Part shown: positions 37,139 to 45,745 of the stretch, piece by piece
Layout: each line of letters opens with the position of its first letter
Position numbering within the stretch: position 1 is the first letter of the stretch
Source of the DNA: Kosakonia sp. BYX6
GTDB lineage: Bacteria > Pseudomonadota > Gammaproteobacteria > Enterobacterales > Enterobacteriaceae
DNA: 64,000 bases
Direction: 5' to 3'
Assembly (NCBI RefSeq): GCF_038449125.1
Contig: NZ_CP151800.1
Span: forward strand, 2,142,406-2,206,405
Made by a program: the position numbers and the translations under genes
The notes under the pieces: model-generated
Database searches by the model: none
The model's input: the letters and a program-made list of their open reading frames with translations, nothing else
Told to the model about the DNA's origin: nothing

Positions 37139-38962
37139 ATGAAAACTGACAGCAACACCATTACGGTTATTGATAAGCATGGGATCATTGGCAACCTGCA
37201 AACCTGTGCGCTGGTGACCGTCGAAGGCATGATTGATTTTCTCTGCTGGCCCAATTTAGACAGCCCGTCCATTTTCACCTCGTTGCTCGATCCTAAAAAA
37301 GGCGGTTATTTCTCCCTCGCGCCGGTGGGGGACGCGTGGCGGGCGATTCAGCATTACCTGCCGGACAGCAATGTGCTGCAAACCCGCTGGTTGTCGAAGG
37401 GGGCAATGGTCGAGCTAACGGACTTTATCGCCATCAATGACGACGTTGATGCCAACCCGGTGATCATCCGCAAAATCAAAATGATATACGGCAGCGCGAC
37501 GATCAAACTGCACTGCTCGCCGCGCTTCAATTACGCCAGTGAAATCCCTGAGGTGAGCGTCGATAAAAAGGTTTACTGCTTTAAGGGCGAGCAAAACGTC
37601 GCCATGACGCTGGCGTCCTCTCAGCCGTTGAAGGTGAAAAAAGGCCAACTCGACGGCGAATTTACCCTGATGGAAGGCGAGTGCGCCGAGTTTGTGTTTG
37701 GCGACGCGAAGGTGAAACACGCCGCCTTAAAACACGTGGATCAGGAGTACCACAAGACGCTGGCATTCTGGCAGCAGTGGGTCAGCCAAAGCAAATATCG
37801 CGGACGCTGGCGCGAAGCGGTGACGCGCTCATCGCTGGTGCTGAAACTGTTAACCTCGCAGCGTTACGGTTCGATCGCGGCAGCGGCGACGTTCGGTTTG
37901 CCGGAACTGCCCGGCGGTGAACGCAATTGGGATTACCGCGCCACCTGGCTGCGCGATGCGTCGTTCAGTTGTTACGCGTTGATTCGCCTGGGCTATGTCG
38001 AGGAAGCCAAAGCCTTTAGCGCGTGGATTGGTCGCTGCATGGAAAACAGCAAATTCGACCCGAAACGCTTACAGGTGATGTACCGGCTGGACAGTGAAAC
38101 GGATTTGACCGAGGAAATCTTGCCGCATCTTGCCGGCTACCTGAATTCAAAGCCGGTGCGCAAGGGCAACGAAGCCTATAAACAACTGCAACTGGATATC
38201 TACGGTGAATTGCTGGACGCCGTGTATCTCACCACCAAATATGGCGACAACGTGTCGCACCGCGGTTGGGGGCATGTGGTTCGGCTGGTGGATTATGTCT
38301 GCGAGATTTGGGACTCGCCGGATGCGGGGATCTGGGAAATGCGCGGCGAACCGGCGAATTTCCTCTACTCGCGTTTGATGTGCTGGGTGGCGCTGGATCG
38401 CGCGCTGCGTCTGGGCGCCAAGCGTTCACTCTCAATGCCGTTTGCCAAATGGGAAGCAACGCGGCAGAAAATTCGCGACGATATCTGGAACAATTTCTGG
38501 AACGATGAATTGGGGCATTTCACGTCGACGCGGCACGGCACCGATCTCGACGGTTCGATGCTGCTCATGCCGCTGTTTCGTTTTATCGGCTCGAAAGATC
38601 CGGACTGGCTGGCGACGCTTGCGGCGATTCGCAAAAAGTTGATGCGCGACGGCATGGTGCGTCGCTATCTGCAAGCGGAAACGCCGTCGGATTCACTGCG
38701 CGGCGAAGAGGGTTATTTTGTGCCCTGTTCGTTCTGGTATGTGGAGTGTCTGGCGCGGGCGGATTTTGTTGATGAAGCGAGGATCGAGTTCGAACGCTTG
38801 CTGCATTACGCCAACCATTTGGGGCTGTACGCCGAAGAGTTTGATGAGCGCGGCTTTCCACTCGGCAACTTCCCGCAGGCGCTTTCGCATCTCGCGCTGA
38901 TCAGTGCGGCGTTCTACCTCGATAAAAAGATGTCCGGGAATCAGCAGACCTGGCAACCGTAA
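37139..38962 (+). CDS. GH15-family glycoside hydrolase (glucoamylase/trehalase-like)
   Basis: This 607-residue cytosolic protein has an N-terminal beta-sandwich (about 1-220, beginning GIIGNLQTCALVTVEG and DFLCWPNLDSPSIF) and an (alpha/alpha)6 barrel. Barrel motifs are ERNWDYRATWLRDASFS, GIWEMRGEP with the likely acid Glu400, and GLYAEEFDE with the likely base Glu566 or Glu567. This matches bacterial GH15 enzymes acting on trehalose or alpha-glucans; the exact substrate is unknown. No signal peptide is present. AAGGAG precedes the ATG at 37139, which fixes the start 52 codons inside a longer open frame. Confidence 0.88.
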   Translation: MKTDSNTITVIDKHGIIGNLQTCALVTVEGMIDFLCWPNLDSPSIFTSLLDPKKGGYFSLAPVGDAWRAIQHYLPDSNVLQTRWLSKGAMVELTDFIAINDDVDANPVIIRKIKMIYGSATIKLHCSPRFNYASEIPEVSVDKKVYCFKGEQNVAMTLASSQPLKVKKGQLDGEFTLMEGECAEFVFGDAKVKHAALKHVDQEYHKTLAFWQQWVSQSKYRGRWREAVTRSSLVLKLLTSQRYGSIAAAATFGLPELPGGERNWDYRATWLRDASFSCYALIRLGYVEEAKAFSAWIGRCMENSKFDPKRLQVMYRLDSETDLTEEILPHLAGYLNSKPVRKGNEAYKQLQLDIYGELLDAVYLTTKYGDNVSHRGWGHVVRLVDYVCEIWDSPDAGIWEMRGEPANFLYSRLMCWVALDRALRLGAKRSLSMPFAKWEATRQKIRDDIWNNFWNDELGHFTSTRHGTDLDGSMLLMPLFRFIGSKDPDWLATLAAIRKKLMRDGMVRRYLQAETPSDSLRGEEGYFVPCSFWYVECLARADFVDEARIEFERLLHYANHLGLYAEEFDERGFPLGNFPQALSHLALISAAFYLDKKMSGNQQTWQP

Positions 38963-38972
38963 TCGTTGGGTT

Positions 38973-39704
38973 TTACTCGCCGTGAATCGCGACGGTGAAA
39001 CCCTGCTCACGCCAGTGCGCTAACTGCTGCGTCTGGCGTTGGGTTAACGCTCTGCCTGTCCAGACAAACAGATGCTGACCGGGGAAAAATTCCGGGTGAG
39101 GGGAGTCGAGCGGTTCGGCAAGCACATCAACACGCCATCCTTGCCCGGTCAGCCGCCAGGCTTCCAGCCATAAACGCGTGCGATCGTCATTACCCCACGA
39201 AACCAGCAACGCGTCTTTCACGGCGTCTTTGCGCGCCGCAGCAATGCGCAACACGGCGTAATCAATCAGCGCGCCATCCAGCAGGCTTAAAATGACCCGC
39301 GCCGTGTTGTGATCGCGCGCCAGACGCAGGCGCACCGGCATGATGATTTCGTCGATCAGTTGCTCAGACGAATGTTGGCGGCCTAATTCGACAAGGGCCG
39401 CGCGTAGCCGGGCAGGGTTCACCTGGCGCAACATGGACATCATCTCTTCCTGAATGGATCTCCAGCCGGGAACGTCGGTAACAACGTTTTCATCAAGCAA
39501 TGCTTTAACTTTGCTAACGGATACGCCGCTTTCAATCCAGCGCTTTATTTCCATAATGCGCTGGATATCAGACTCATCAAACTGGCGATGCCCGCCTTCG
39601 CTACGCTGAGGTTTTAGCAATCCATAACGACGTTGCCATGCGCGTAGGGTGACCGGATTTATGCCGCATCGCTCGGCGACCTCGCCAATACTGTAAAAAG
39701 CCAT
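38973..39704 (-). CDS. bluR: MerR-like repressor of the blue-light module
   Basis: At 243 residues it is the same length as E. coli BluR (YcgE) and very similar. The MerR helix-turn-helix is [20 protein letters not shown] with the wing [15 protein letters not shown]; the C-terminal half ([26 protein letters not shown]) resembles a B12-type fold without the cobalamin-binding motif. In E. coli it represses ycgZ-ymgA-ariR-ymgC and is released by direct contact with light-activated BluF. Paired TGTACA sites lie in its own upstream region and ahead of ycgZ. Confidence 0.95.
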   Translation of the reverse strand: MAFYSIGEVAERCGINPVTLRAWQRRYGLLKPQRSEGGHRQFDESDIQRIMEIKRWIESGVSVSKVKALLDENVVTDVPGWRSIQEEMMSMLRQVNPARLRAALVELGRQHSSEQLIDEIIMPVRLRLARDHNTARVILSLLDGALIDYAVLRIAAARKDAVKDALLVSWGNDDRTRLWLEAWRLTGQGWRVDVLAEPLDSPHPEFFPGQHLFVWTGRALTQRQTQQLAHWREQGFTVAIHGE

Positions 39705-39764
39705 GACCCCTCGAACTATTGATGCCGATATATTCTTTGCAAAGACTAATTAACCTCAACAAGC

Positions 39765-39783
39765 TGTACAAGCACTTTGTACA
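39765..39783. promoter_or_regulatory. BluR operator candidate upstream of bluR
   Basis: Two TGTACA hexamers (39765-39770 and 39778-39783) are separated by 7 bp, the same spacing as at ycgZ. They lie 61-79 bp upstream of the bluR start, suggesting autoregulation. Confidence 0.65.
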
Positions 39784-39804
39784 CATTTGCTTATCGATTT
39801 ATTC

Positions 39805-41022
39805 TCATTCTTCTTTCTTCTCAGGCCACGCCACCGCAGGAATACCGCCCAGATCCGGGCGGGCGAACAGAAAACCCTGGAACTGCGAAATGCCCGCAGA
39901 CTCCAGCCACATCCACTCTTCCGCTTTCTCAATGCCGACGGCGGACACGGCGATTTCCAACGATGTACAACATTTAATAATGGCCTGGACAATCGCCTGG
40001 CGCGAGCCGCTCTTGTGCACATCCTGAATCAGATCACGATTAATTTTGATGCGATCCGGCTGGAACTGCGCCAGCAGCACCAGGCCCGCAAAGCCCGCGC
40101 CAAAGTGATCAATCGCCACGCGAATACCGGCGCCTTTCAGCAGTTTCACCGCACGGGTGAACTCATCAAGACGGGAGATGATTTCGCTTTCGGTAAACTC
40201 GACAATCACCTGCTCAGGTACCAGCCCGTTGGCGTTGATCTCCTGCAAAATAAACTCGACCGCGTGCGGGATTTCAACCAACGTCATTGGCAACAGGTTG
40301 ACGGAGAGCGTCTGCGCGCCAAGGTTTAACGCGGCGGCCATGGCGAAAGCGACTTTCTTACTTTGCAGATCGGCCTGGTACAGCGCATCGCCCGTCAACC
40401 CCGCGAAATAGGTTTGCGGCGAATCACCGGCGGGCGTGCGCAGCAGCGCTTCAATGGCGACAATTTCGCGGGCAAACGGATCGATCAGCGGTTGAAACGC
40501 AAAGCGGCAATCGGCGGGGTTATCGCTTGCCGAGGCAGGCAGGGCGATGGCGTTGCCATCGGCAATAAACTCCCAGCTATCGGCTGACGGGATCTCAAAG
40601 TAGTTCTCTTTTTCACCCTCTTCGACAAAGGTTTGAAAAAACTGCAACGCGCGATCGTCATAAATCAACTGGTACTTAGAGGTACCTTTGTCGAGCACCG
40701 TCTGCAAAACCGCCTCACTGTTGTGATCGCGTAAATCAAAGAGCTCCATGCCCGTTTTACCAAAGCGGCGAGAAGGCGCGTAATCACGCAGCAACTCCAC
40801 CACATTGTAATGACGTGGGTCCGCGCAAATGGCGTCATAGATGGGAACAACCGTCTCCTCCGGCCCTTCCAGCAACTGGAAGAAATGCGTGCCGTTGAAC
40901 AGCAAAATGCCGGTGACGTTTGCCTGACCATTCTTGATATTGGCTGCTGCGACCATCTCTTCAAGCATCTGGTAGGTAACGTCGTCACGCAGATGGCTAC
41001 GGTAAATAATGGTAGTGAGCAT
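39805..41022 (-). CDS. bluF: Blue-light sensor BLUF-EAL anti-repressor
   Basis: This 405-residue cytosolic photoreceptor is close to E. coli BluF (403 residues). The N-terminal BLUF domain has the flavin-contact residues Tyr7, Asn31 and Gln49 (IYRSHLRDD, NGTHFFQLLEGP). The C-terminal EAL domain is degenerate: DDFG is DHFG, KID is KIN and EGVE is VGIE, so c-di-GMP hydrolysis is unlikely although EAL itself reads EALLR. In E. coli, illuminated BluF binds BluR and removes it from DNA. The start MLTTIIYRSH at 41022 matches E. coli exactly. It is convergent to nothing and lies upstream of bluR on the same strand. Confidence 0.95.
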   Translation of the reverse strand: MLTTIIYRSHLRDDVTYQMLEEMVAAANIKNGQANVTGILLFNGTHFFQLLEGPEETVVPIYDAICADPRHYNVVELLRDYAPSRRFGKTGMELFDLRDHNSEAVLQTVLDKGTSKYQLIYDDRALQFFQTFVEEGEKENYFEIPSADSWEFIADGNAIALPASASDNPADCRFAFQPLIDPFAREIVAIEALLRTPAGDSPQTYFAGLTGDALYQADLQSKKVAFAMAAALNLGAQTLSVNLLPMTLVEIPHAVEFILQEINANGLVPEQVIVEFTESEIISRLDEFTRAVKLLKGAGIRVAIDHFGAGFAGLVLLAQFQPDRIKINRDLIQDVHKSGSRQAIVQAIIKCCTSLEIAVSAVGIEKAEEWMWLESAGISQFQGFLFARPDLGGIPAVAWPEKKEE

Positions 41023-41334
41023 AGGAGCCCCGGTTGGCGGTGAATGAGCGACCACACTAACAGAAGCACACCATGGCGTCATGCTTGATTACCTTACGTT
41101 TTTCGCCTGCCAAACGCCCCACCGGCGACGATTTCTCACCTTTTCCTGAACTTGTACAGACTTCCGTTAACAGTCAGAAAAATTCTATCTCCGTAACCGA
41201 CTGATAAACTGCAACATTATAAGATATTTCTTAGAGTGATAAAAAACTTGTACAAACTCTATGTACATATAAACCATTTTTGTATAAGTTTTAAGTCAAC
41301 ATTTACTGACTCAATGAATCGAGAGGCGTGACAT
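41023..41334. promoter_or_regulatory. Divergent bluF/ycgZ region with paired TGTACA operators
   Basis: TGTACA at 41249-41254 and 41262-41267 form a bipartite site with 7-bp spacing, 68-86 bp before ycgZ. A further single TGTACA is at 41153-41158 on the bluF side. The pair resembles the TTGTACA half-sites bound by MlrA/BluR-type regulators. TGTATAAG near 41281-41288 is a plausible -10 for ycgZ. Confidence 0.65.
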
Positions 41335-41574
41335 ATGCACCAGAACGGTTACCACCCGAGCACCGCTAATGCCATTACCCGCTACTTCAACAAAGCGACG
41401 CTGCCAACGCAGCAGCAGACACTGGGTCAAATTGCCGTGGAAATCCTTAGCGAAGGACGCAATCTGAACCGTAAAGCCATCTGTACTAAATTACTTTGTC
41501 GACTTGAGCAGGCTTCCAGCCCGGAAGAGGAGAGCCACTATCACGTGCTGATTGGTATGTTATTTGACCGCTAA
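41335..41574 (+). CDS. ycgZ: YcgZ-like two-component connector protein
   Basis: This 79-residue small protein matches E. coli YcgZ (78 residues) from end to end: MHQN at the start, AITRYFNKATL, QTLGQIAVEILSEGRNL and CTKLLCRLEQA. In E. coli such proteins act through the Rcs phosphorelay to change colanic acid and biofilm genes. The first gene of the operon is 160 nt upstream of ymgA and under the BluR-type operators. GAGAGG precedes the ATG. Confidence 0.92.
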   Translation: MHQNGYHPSTANAITRYFNKATLPTQQQTLGQIAVEILSEGRNLNRKAICTKLLCRLEQASSPEEESHYHVLIGMLFDR

Positions 41575-41614
41575 GGCTGAGTGACCAATCGCAATTCATC
41601 AGACTTTTTGAGCT

Positions 41615-41684
41615 AATTCTCGCGGGGTGATAAGGCGTTTCTTCGCTCTGACTAGCATGAGTTAATCGTCCCCTCGGGAGAATT
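41615..41684. other. Long-range inverted repeat between ycgZ and ymgA
   Basis: AATTCTC (41615-41621) followed by GCGGGG can pair with CCCC and GAGAATT (41670-41684) across a loop of about 43-57 nt. It could form a stem in the ycgZ-ymgA mRNA. The effect, if any, is unknown. Confidence 0.35.
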
Positions 41685-41736
41685 GGCTTCATGCCGCACG
41701 AGTCGTTCGGCAAGTCGCGGCAACCGAGATGCAGTT

Positions 41737-42042
41737 ATGAACAGTAGTGAAAATGAGCAACTGACAGATGAACTTATCGGCGTGGCGGTACTGTCACTCC
41801 TGAATGACAACGCCCCCATCAGCACGAAGGCGCTCATCACCCGGTTGAGGTCGATGGAGGCCCACGAGCCAGACAGCGAGCGGCGTCAAACGCTGGGGCA
41901 GATCATCGCTGAAATCGATAGTGACAATCTGGCCGCGATGCGCCGCAGCGCGATAAGCCAGCGCAATCCGGATGAGGAAAGCCATGATAACGTCTATCAA
42001 TTGTTTGGCGAAAAACAGCCAGGCGGCTCAAAAAAACACTAA
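41737..42042 (+). CDS. ymgA: YmgA-like small protein
   Basis: This 101-residue protein has a YmgA-like pattern at the start (NENEQ-type NSSENEQLTDELIGVAVL, STKALITRLRSM) and near the end (DNVYQLFGEK), but is about 11 residues longer than E. coli YmgA (90) and clearly more diverged than its neighbours. The start at 41737 is chosen over an upstream in-frame ATG because GAG precedes it and the family similarity starts here. Position between ycgZ and ariR supports the assignment. It probably modulates the Rcs pathway, by analogy. Confidence 0.75.
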   Translation: MNSSENEQLTDELIGVAVLSLLNDNAPISTKALITRLRSMEAHEPDSERRQTLGQIIAEIDSDNLAAMRRSAISQRNPDEESHDNVYQLFGEKQPGGSKKH

Positions 42043-42078
42043 CCGGTAACCATTTACACAACACGGGGGGAGAAATCG

Positions 42079-42357
42079 ATGAGCCAGGCGACGCTCGAAC
42101 AATCAGAGGGATACGAAAATCTGCCCGACATCACGCTCGCTGACTATTTTCGCAGCCGCGGCGATTTGCTGGCAGAGGAGTCTGCGGTACTCGGTGCCGT
42201 GATCCGTCGTATTCTCGCTGCGGGTGAACGTATTAGCCATAAAGCGCTGATTCTTGAGCTGATAAGAATGCTGGAAACCACCGAAAACGTGGTGAAAAGT
42301 GATGTTATCCGCCATACGCTGGAAATCGTTGTTCACCACACCACCGACGATATTTAG
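42079..42357 (+). CDS. ariR: AriR (YmgB)-like biofilm/acid-response regulator
   Basis: This 92-residue protein closely matches E. coli AriR (88 residues): LADYFRSRGDLLAEESAVLG, LILELIRMLETT and KSDVIRHTLEIV. E. coli AriR is an all-helical dimer linked to acid resistance and biofilm control. GGGGAG precedes the ATG. It is the last gene of the operon here: the fourth gene of the E. coli operon, ymgC, is absent and a terminator follows directly. Confidence 0.92.
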   Translation: MSQATLEQSEGYENLPDITLADYFRSRGDLLAEESAVLGAVIRRILAAGERISHKALILELIRMLETTENVVKSDVIRHTLEIVVHHTTDDI

Positions 42358-42367
42358 TTCCCTGTCT

Positions 42368-42412
42368 GGCGCTGCCACCTTCCAGGTCTTCCGGCAGCGC
42401 CTTTTCTTTTTC
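42368..42412 (+). terminator. Intrinsic terminator after ariR
   Basis: Stem GGCGCTGCC/GGCAGCGCC with a 16-nt loop is followed by TTTTCTTTTTCC, 10 nt after the ariR stop. It separates the blue-light operon from the secretion operon. Confidence 0.85.
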
Positions 42413-42603
42413 CTTCCTGACTTTCCCCTTTTCCCGATAATGTCATTTTCATGACGGCTTTTCGGGAGTGATACCCGTAAATTCGCGCGTTTCCCCACAC
42501 TTCATGCCCGTTAGCGGGAAGTTCTCCCGAGTGCATTACATCAAGTTGACACTCTGATTTGAGAATATTCCCCGGGATAAAAAGGTGTGACACGGAGACG
42601 GGG

Positions 42604-43056
42604 ATGAAAAGTCGATTCGCCAGATCGATGTGCGCAGACACGCATGTGCAGCGTGGTTTCTCACTGATTGAAATCATGGTGGTGGTGGTCATTATGGGGG
42701 TGCTGGCGGCGCTTATCGTTCCCAATTTGCTTGACCGGCCAGACCAGGCGCGCGCCACGGCGGCGCGTCAGGATGTGGGCGCCATCATGCAAGCCCTCAA
42801 ATTGTACCGCCTGGATAACGGCAGTTACCCGACCAACGAACAAGGGTTACGCGCGCTGACCGAAAAACCCACCACCGGCGTGGCGCCCGCCAACTGGCAT
42901 AAATACCTCGAACGTCTGCCCAACGATCCCTGGGGAAACCCGTATCACTATCTCAACCCAGGCGCCAATGGGGAGATCGACGTGTTTTCGCTGGGCGCCG
43001 ATGGTAAGCCCGACGGGGAAGGCACCCGCGCCGATATCGGCTCGTGGCAGCTCTAA
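42604..43056 (+). CDS. gspG: GspG-type major pseudopilin
   Basis: This 150-residue protein is the major pseudopilin of a type II secretion system. The prepilin peptidase site is QRG/FSLIEIMVVV, with Gly18 before the cleavage and Glu23 at position +5, followed by the hydrophobic helix. The body has the GspG signature YRLDNGSYPTNEQGL, LPNDPWGNPYHYLNPG and FSLGADGKPDGEG. The leader of 18 residues is long. The start at 42604 follows GGAG; an in-frame TTG at 42559 is less likely. It is the first gene of the operon, so the pseudopilin leads rather than the usual gspC. Confidence 0.93.
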   Translation: MKSRFARSMCADTHVQRGFSLIEIMVVVVIMGVLAALIVPNLLDRPDQARATAARQDVGAIMQALKLYRLDNGSYPTNEQGLRALTEKPTTGVAPANWHKYLERLPNDPWGNPYHYLNPGANGEIDVFSLGADGKPDGEGTRADIGSWQL

Positions 43057-43065
43057 GGCTGCCCA

Positions 43066-44052
43066 ATGATCAGGCCCGCGAACGCGCAGTCTGGAATGGC
43101 GGTGATCGCCATGTTGCTGCTGGTGGCGGTCATCGCGCTGATGGCCTCGGCACTGCTGGCGCGCCAGACCACCGTGTTATACGGGGTGCAAAACGAACAC
43201 ACCCGGCTACAGGGACAGTGGCTGTTGCGCGGCGAAATCAGCCGCAGTCAGGTCGTGCTGTACGACGAAGCGCGCCGCACGCCGGTCACCCGCCTTGATG
43301 GCCGCTGGCGGCAGCCACGCAACGGGGCGATTGTCGGTCAACTGGGCGGCGCGACCGCACGTATCTTTTCTGAAATCGACGACGAGCAGGCAAAGTTCAA
43401 CCTGCGCAACCTGGTGGATAACGGCGAAATGGATGCCCGGGAAACGGCGGCGTTCCTGCGTTTATGCGCCCTTGTTGGGGTTTCGCGCGAGCAGGCGTCG
43501 CTGATTGCCCGCCGGGTGGCGACAAGCCTGGTCGACGCGGAATCCCCTGGCAACGAGCAACTCAACGATCAAGATGCGCAAGCCGCGCAGGCAGCAGCGG
43601 AATCGATTGGCCTTAGCCATCTGAGTCGCCGCGAGTTGGCACCGAGGCTGCGCGATCTCAGCGATTTGCTCGCCGTGCCTGGCATTAGCGCCAGCAGCAT
43701 CACCCGCCTGCAACCCTACGTGACGATGTTGCCGCAGCGCAGTTGGATCAACGCCAACACCGCCGGGCCTGAAGTGCTGGCCGCCTGGGTGCCGGGGTTA
43801 ACGCTTGAGCGGGCAAAAGCGCTGCTGGTGACGCGCGATAACGGCCAGTGGTTTATCAACCGGGGCGATTTCACGCGGCGCCTGCAAATGCCGGAGCTTG
43901 ATGAAATCGACATCATGATCGGCATCACCAGCCAGTGGTTTCGCTTCAACGGCGCGCTACGCACCCCGCAGCGCACGCTGCTCATCCAGGCGCTGCTGTT
44001 TGATAACAAAGCTAACCTGCCGCAGGTGATCTGGCTGAGGGAGGGAACATGA
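43066..44052 (+). CDS. gspK: GspK-type minor pseudopilin
   Basis: This 328-residue protein matches GspK: a short prepilin leader ending QSG/MAVIAMLL without the +5 glutamate (normal for GspK), IDDEQAKFNLRNLV, LSDLLAVPGI and NANTAGPEVLAAWVPGL. GspK normally caps the pseudopilus in a complex with GspI and GspJ, neither of which is encoded here. It starts 9 nt after gspG and its stop overlaps gspL (ATGA). It is therefore retained while its partners are missing or supplied from elsewhere. Confidence 0.9.
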   Translation: MIRPANAQSGMAVIAMLLLVAVIALMASALLARQTTVLYGVQNEHTRLQGQWLLRGEISRSQVVLYDEARRTPVTRLDGRWRQPRNGAIVGQLGGATARIFSEIDDEQAKFNLRNLVDNGEMDARETAAFLRLCALVGVSREQASLIARRVATSLVDAESPGNEQLNDQDAQAAQAAAESIGLSHLSRRELAPRLRDLSDLLAVPGISASSITRLQPYVTMLPQRSWINANTAGPEVLAAWVPGLTLERAKALLVTRDNGQWFINRGDFTRRLQMPELDEIDIMIGITSQWFRFNGALRTPQRTLLIQALLFDNKANLPQVIWLREGT

Positions 44053-45194
44053 CACCCCGGCACGTTGCCCGCTTGCATGTGCGCCTGCCGCCCCTGCGCG
44101 AGCTGGCGACCCGCGAGATAACTCTCGCGTGGCAGCCGATCAATGGTGAATGGCAGACCGAAACCGTTGCCAGCCTGCACGAAATAGCTGCGGGTTTTCA
44201 GGCTAGCCGCGTCGAGGTTTGTCCGCATCCGGCGGATGTCTCAATGACGGAAATCGACATTCCACCGCTGCGCGGCAGTGCGCTGCATAAAGCGGTGCGC
44301 GGCGCGGTTGAGTTGCTGGCGCTGATGCCGCCGGAACAACTCATCATTGGTTATGGCGAGCGCCATGATAGCGGCACGTTGCCGGTGGCCTGGCTTTCGG
44401 CAGCGCACCTGCAAGCCTTGCTGGCGGCACTGACTCACGCCGGGCTGCGCATCGACGCGCTGCTTCCGCCACCGGCGTTTTTACCGCAGCCCGTGGCGGA
44501 TGAAGCCAGCGTCGCGCGTGTCGATAACTGGCTCGTGCTGCGTAGCGGCGCGGCCAGCGGGGCGATGTTGCCTTTCCCGCACGGCGCGCAAGACCCGGAA
44601 AGCCGGCTGCGCGACCCGTTTCCGGCGATCAATGCATTTCACTGGGTGCAGGCGAGTGAAGAGGGTGAAGGCTGGCACTGGTCATTTCCGCTTTCACGCC
44701 CGCGCAGCGATTCCCGCGCGTCAGAGTGGTTGCGTCCGCTGGTCGGCTGGACGCTCGCCGCCGCCGTGGTTTGGCTGGGCGGGCTGAATCTTTACGCGTG
44801 GCGTTTACAGCGTGAAGGGCTGGCGCTGAAACAGCAGATGGCTGAACAAGTGCAGGCGACATTTCCCGATGTGTCGGTGGTGCTGAACCCCTTGCAGCAG
44901 GCGCGGCAACTTCGGGATGCGCGCATCAGCGGCAACGCGCAGCAAAACAGTGCCGATTTCCCCACGCTGTTGCGCCTCGCCGCCACGTTGCTGAGCGCAA
45001 GCGACGGGCAAGTGGCGAAGGTGAGTTATCAGCAAGGCCAGCTTGATATCCGCTGGCGCGAAGGTGCCGCATTGCGCCGCGCCGAGGTTGACGCCCTGCA
45101 ACAACAGGCGCGCGAACACCAAGTGCTGGTAATGAGCGACGCGCAGGGCCTCCATCTGCGCGCCGGGCAGGAACAGAGCAAACCCTCACCATGA
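44049..45194 (+). CDS. gspL: GspL-type inner-membrane platform protein
   Basis: This 381-residue protein has a cytoplasmic actin-like domain (about 1-225), one membrane helix near 233-255 (LVGWTLAAAVVWLGGLNLYA) and a periplasmic ferredoxin-like domain (about 300-372), as in GspL. It would anchor the GspE ATPase to the membrane and pair with GspM. Sequence identity to classical GspL looks low and the assignment rests on topology, size and operon position between gspK and gspM. Both ends overlap neighbours by 4 nt. Confidence 0.85.
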   Translation: MTPRHVARLHVRLPPLRELATREITLAWQPINGEWQTETVASLHEIAAGFQASRVEVCPHPADVSMTEIDIPPLRGSALHKAVRGAVELLALMPPEQLIIGYGERHDSGTLPVAWLSAAHLQALLAALTHAGLRIDALLPPPAFLPQPVADEASVARVDNWLVLRSGAASGAMLPFPHGAQDPESRLRDPFPAINAFHWVQASEEGEGWHWSFPLSRPRSDSRASEWLRPLVGWTLAAAVVWLGGLNLYAWRLQREGLALKQQMAEQVQATFPDVSVVLNPLQQARQLRDARISGNAQQNSADFPTLLRLAATLLSASDGQVAKVSYQQGQLDIRWREGAALRRAEVDALQQQAREHQVLVMSDAQGLHLRAGQEQSKPSP

Positions 45195-45745
45195 AAACGC
45201 GGGTCGTTTTGCAGACGCTGCGACAACGCGTGGTGCTGCCGCTGCGTCAGGTGGTTCTCTACTGGCGAGGATTAACCCGGCGCGAGCGCCAGCAAGTGGC
45301 AGGGATGATCGCCGTGCTGGCGATTGCCCTGGTGTGGCTGCTATTGACCCGCCCGGCGCTGAACACGCTCAGCCACTGGCAGCAGGAATTACCGCGCCTG
45401 CGCTCGCAGCATGCCGCGCTGCAAAAGGTGCTGGCGGAGGTTGGTGGCGGGCCAATCAATAACGGCGCGCGCCAGGAAAGCCCCGAACAACGGCTGGCGC
45501 AGAGCATTGCCGCCGCTGGTTTGACGGAACAGCACGCGGTACAGGCAGAGGGCGCAAGTTGGGTGCTTATCTTTGCGCAACCGGTGAATGCGCAAAGGCT
45601 AGTGAGCTGGTTACTGAGCGCGTCCGCCACCACCGGCATGGCGGTACAGCAGGTCAGTATTGAGCGAGTGGACGCGGGTGAAACCGATACGCGCGTCACG
45701 GCTTCAGTGACGCTGGCAGCACCACAACAGAGGAAGGGAGAATGA
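45191..45745 (+). CDS. gspM: GspM-type inner-membrane platform protein
   Basis: This 184-residue protein has a short cytoplasmic, strongly basic N-terminus (LTRRERQQ), a membrane helix at about 37-54 (VAGMIAVLAIALVWLLLT), a coiled segment and a C-terminal periplasmic domain (LLSASATTGMAVQQVSIERV) of the GspM type. It would stabilise GspL. It overlaps gspL and gspD by 4 nt on each side. Confidence 0.85.
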   Translation: MKTRVVLQTLRQRVVLPLRQVVLYWRGLTRRERQQVAGMIAVLAIALVWLLLTRPALNTLSHWQQELPRLRSQHAALQKVLAEVGGGPINNGARQESPEQRLAQSIAAAGLTEQHAVQAEGASWVLIFAQPVNAQRLVSWLLSASATTGMAVQQVSIERVDAGETDTRVTASVTLAAPQQRKGE

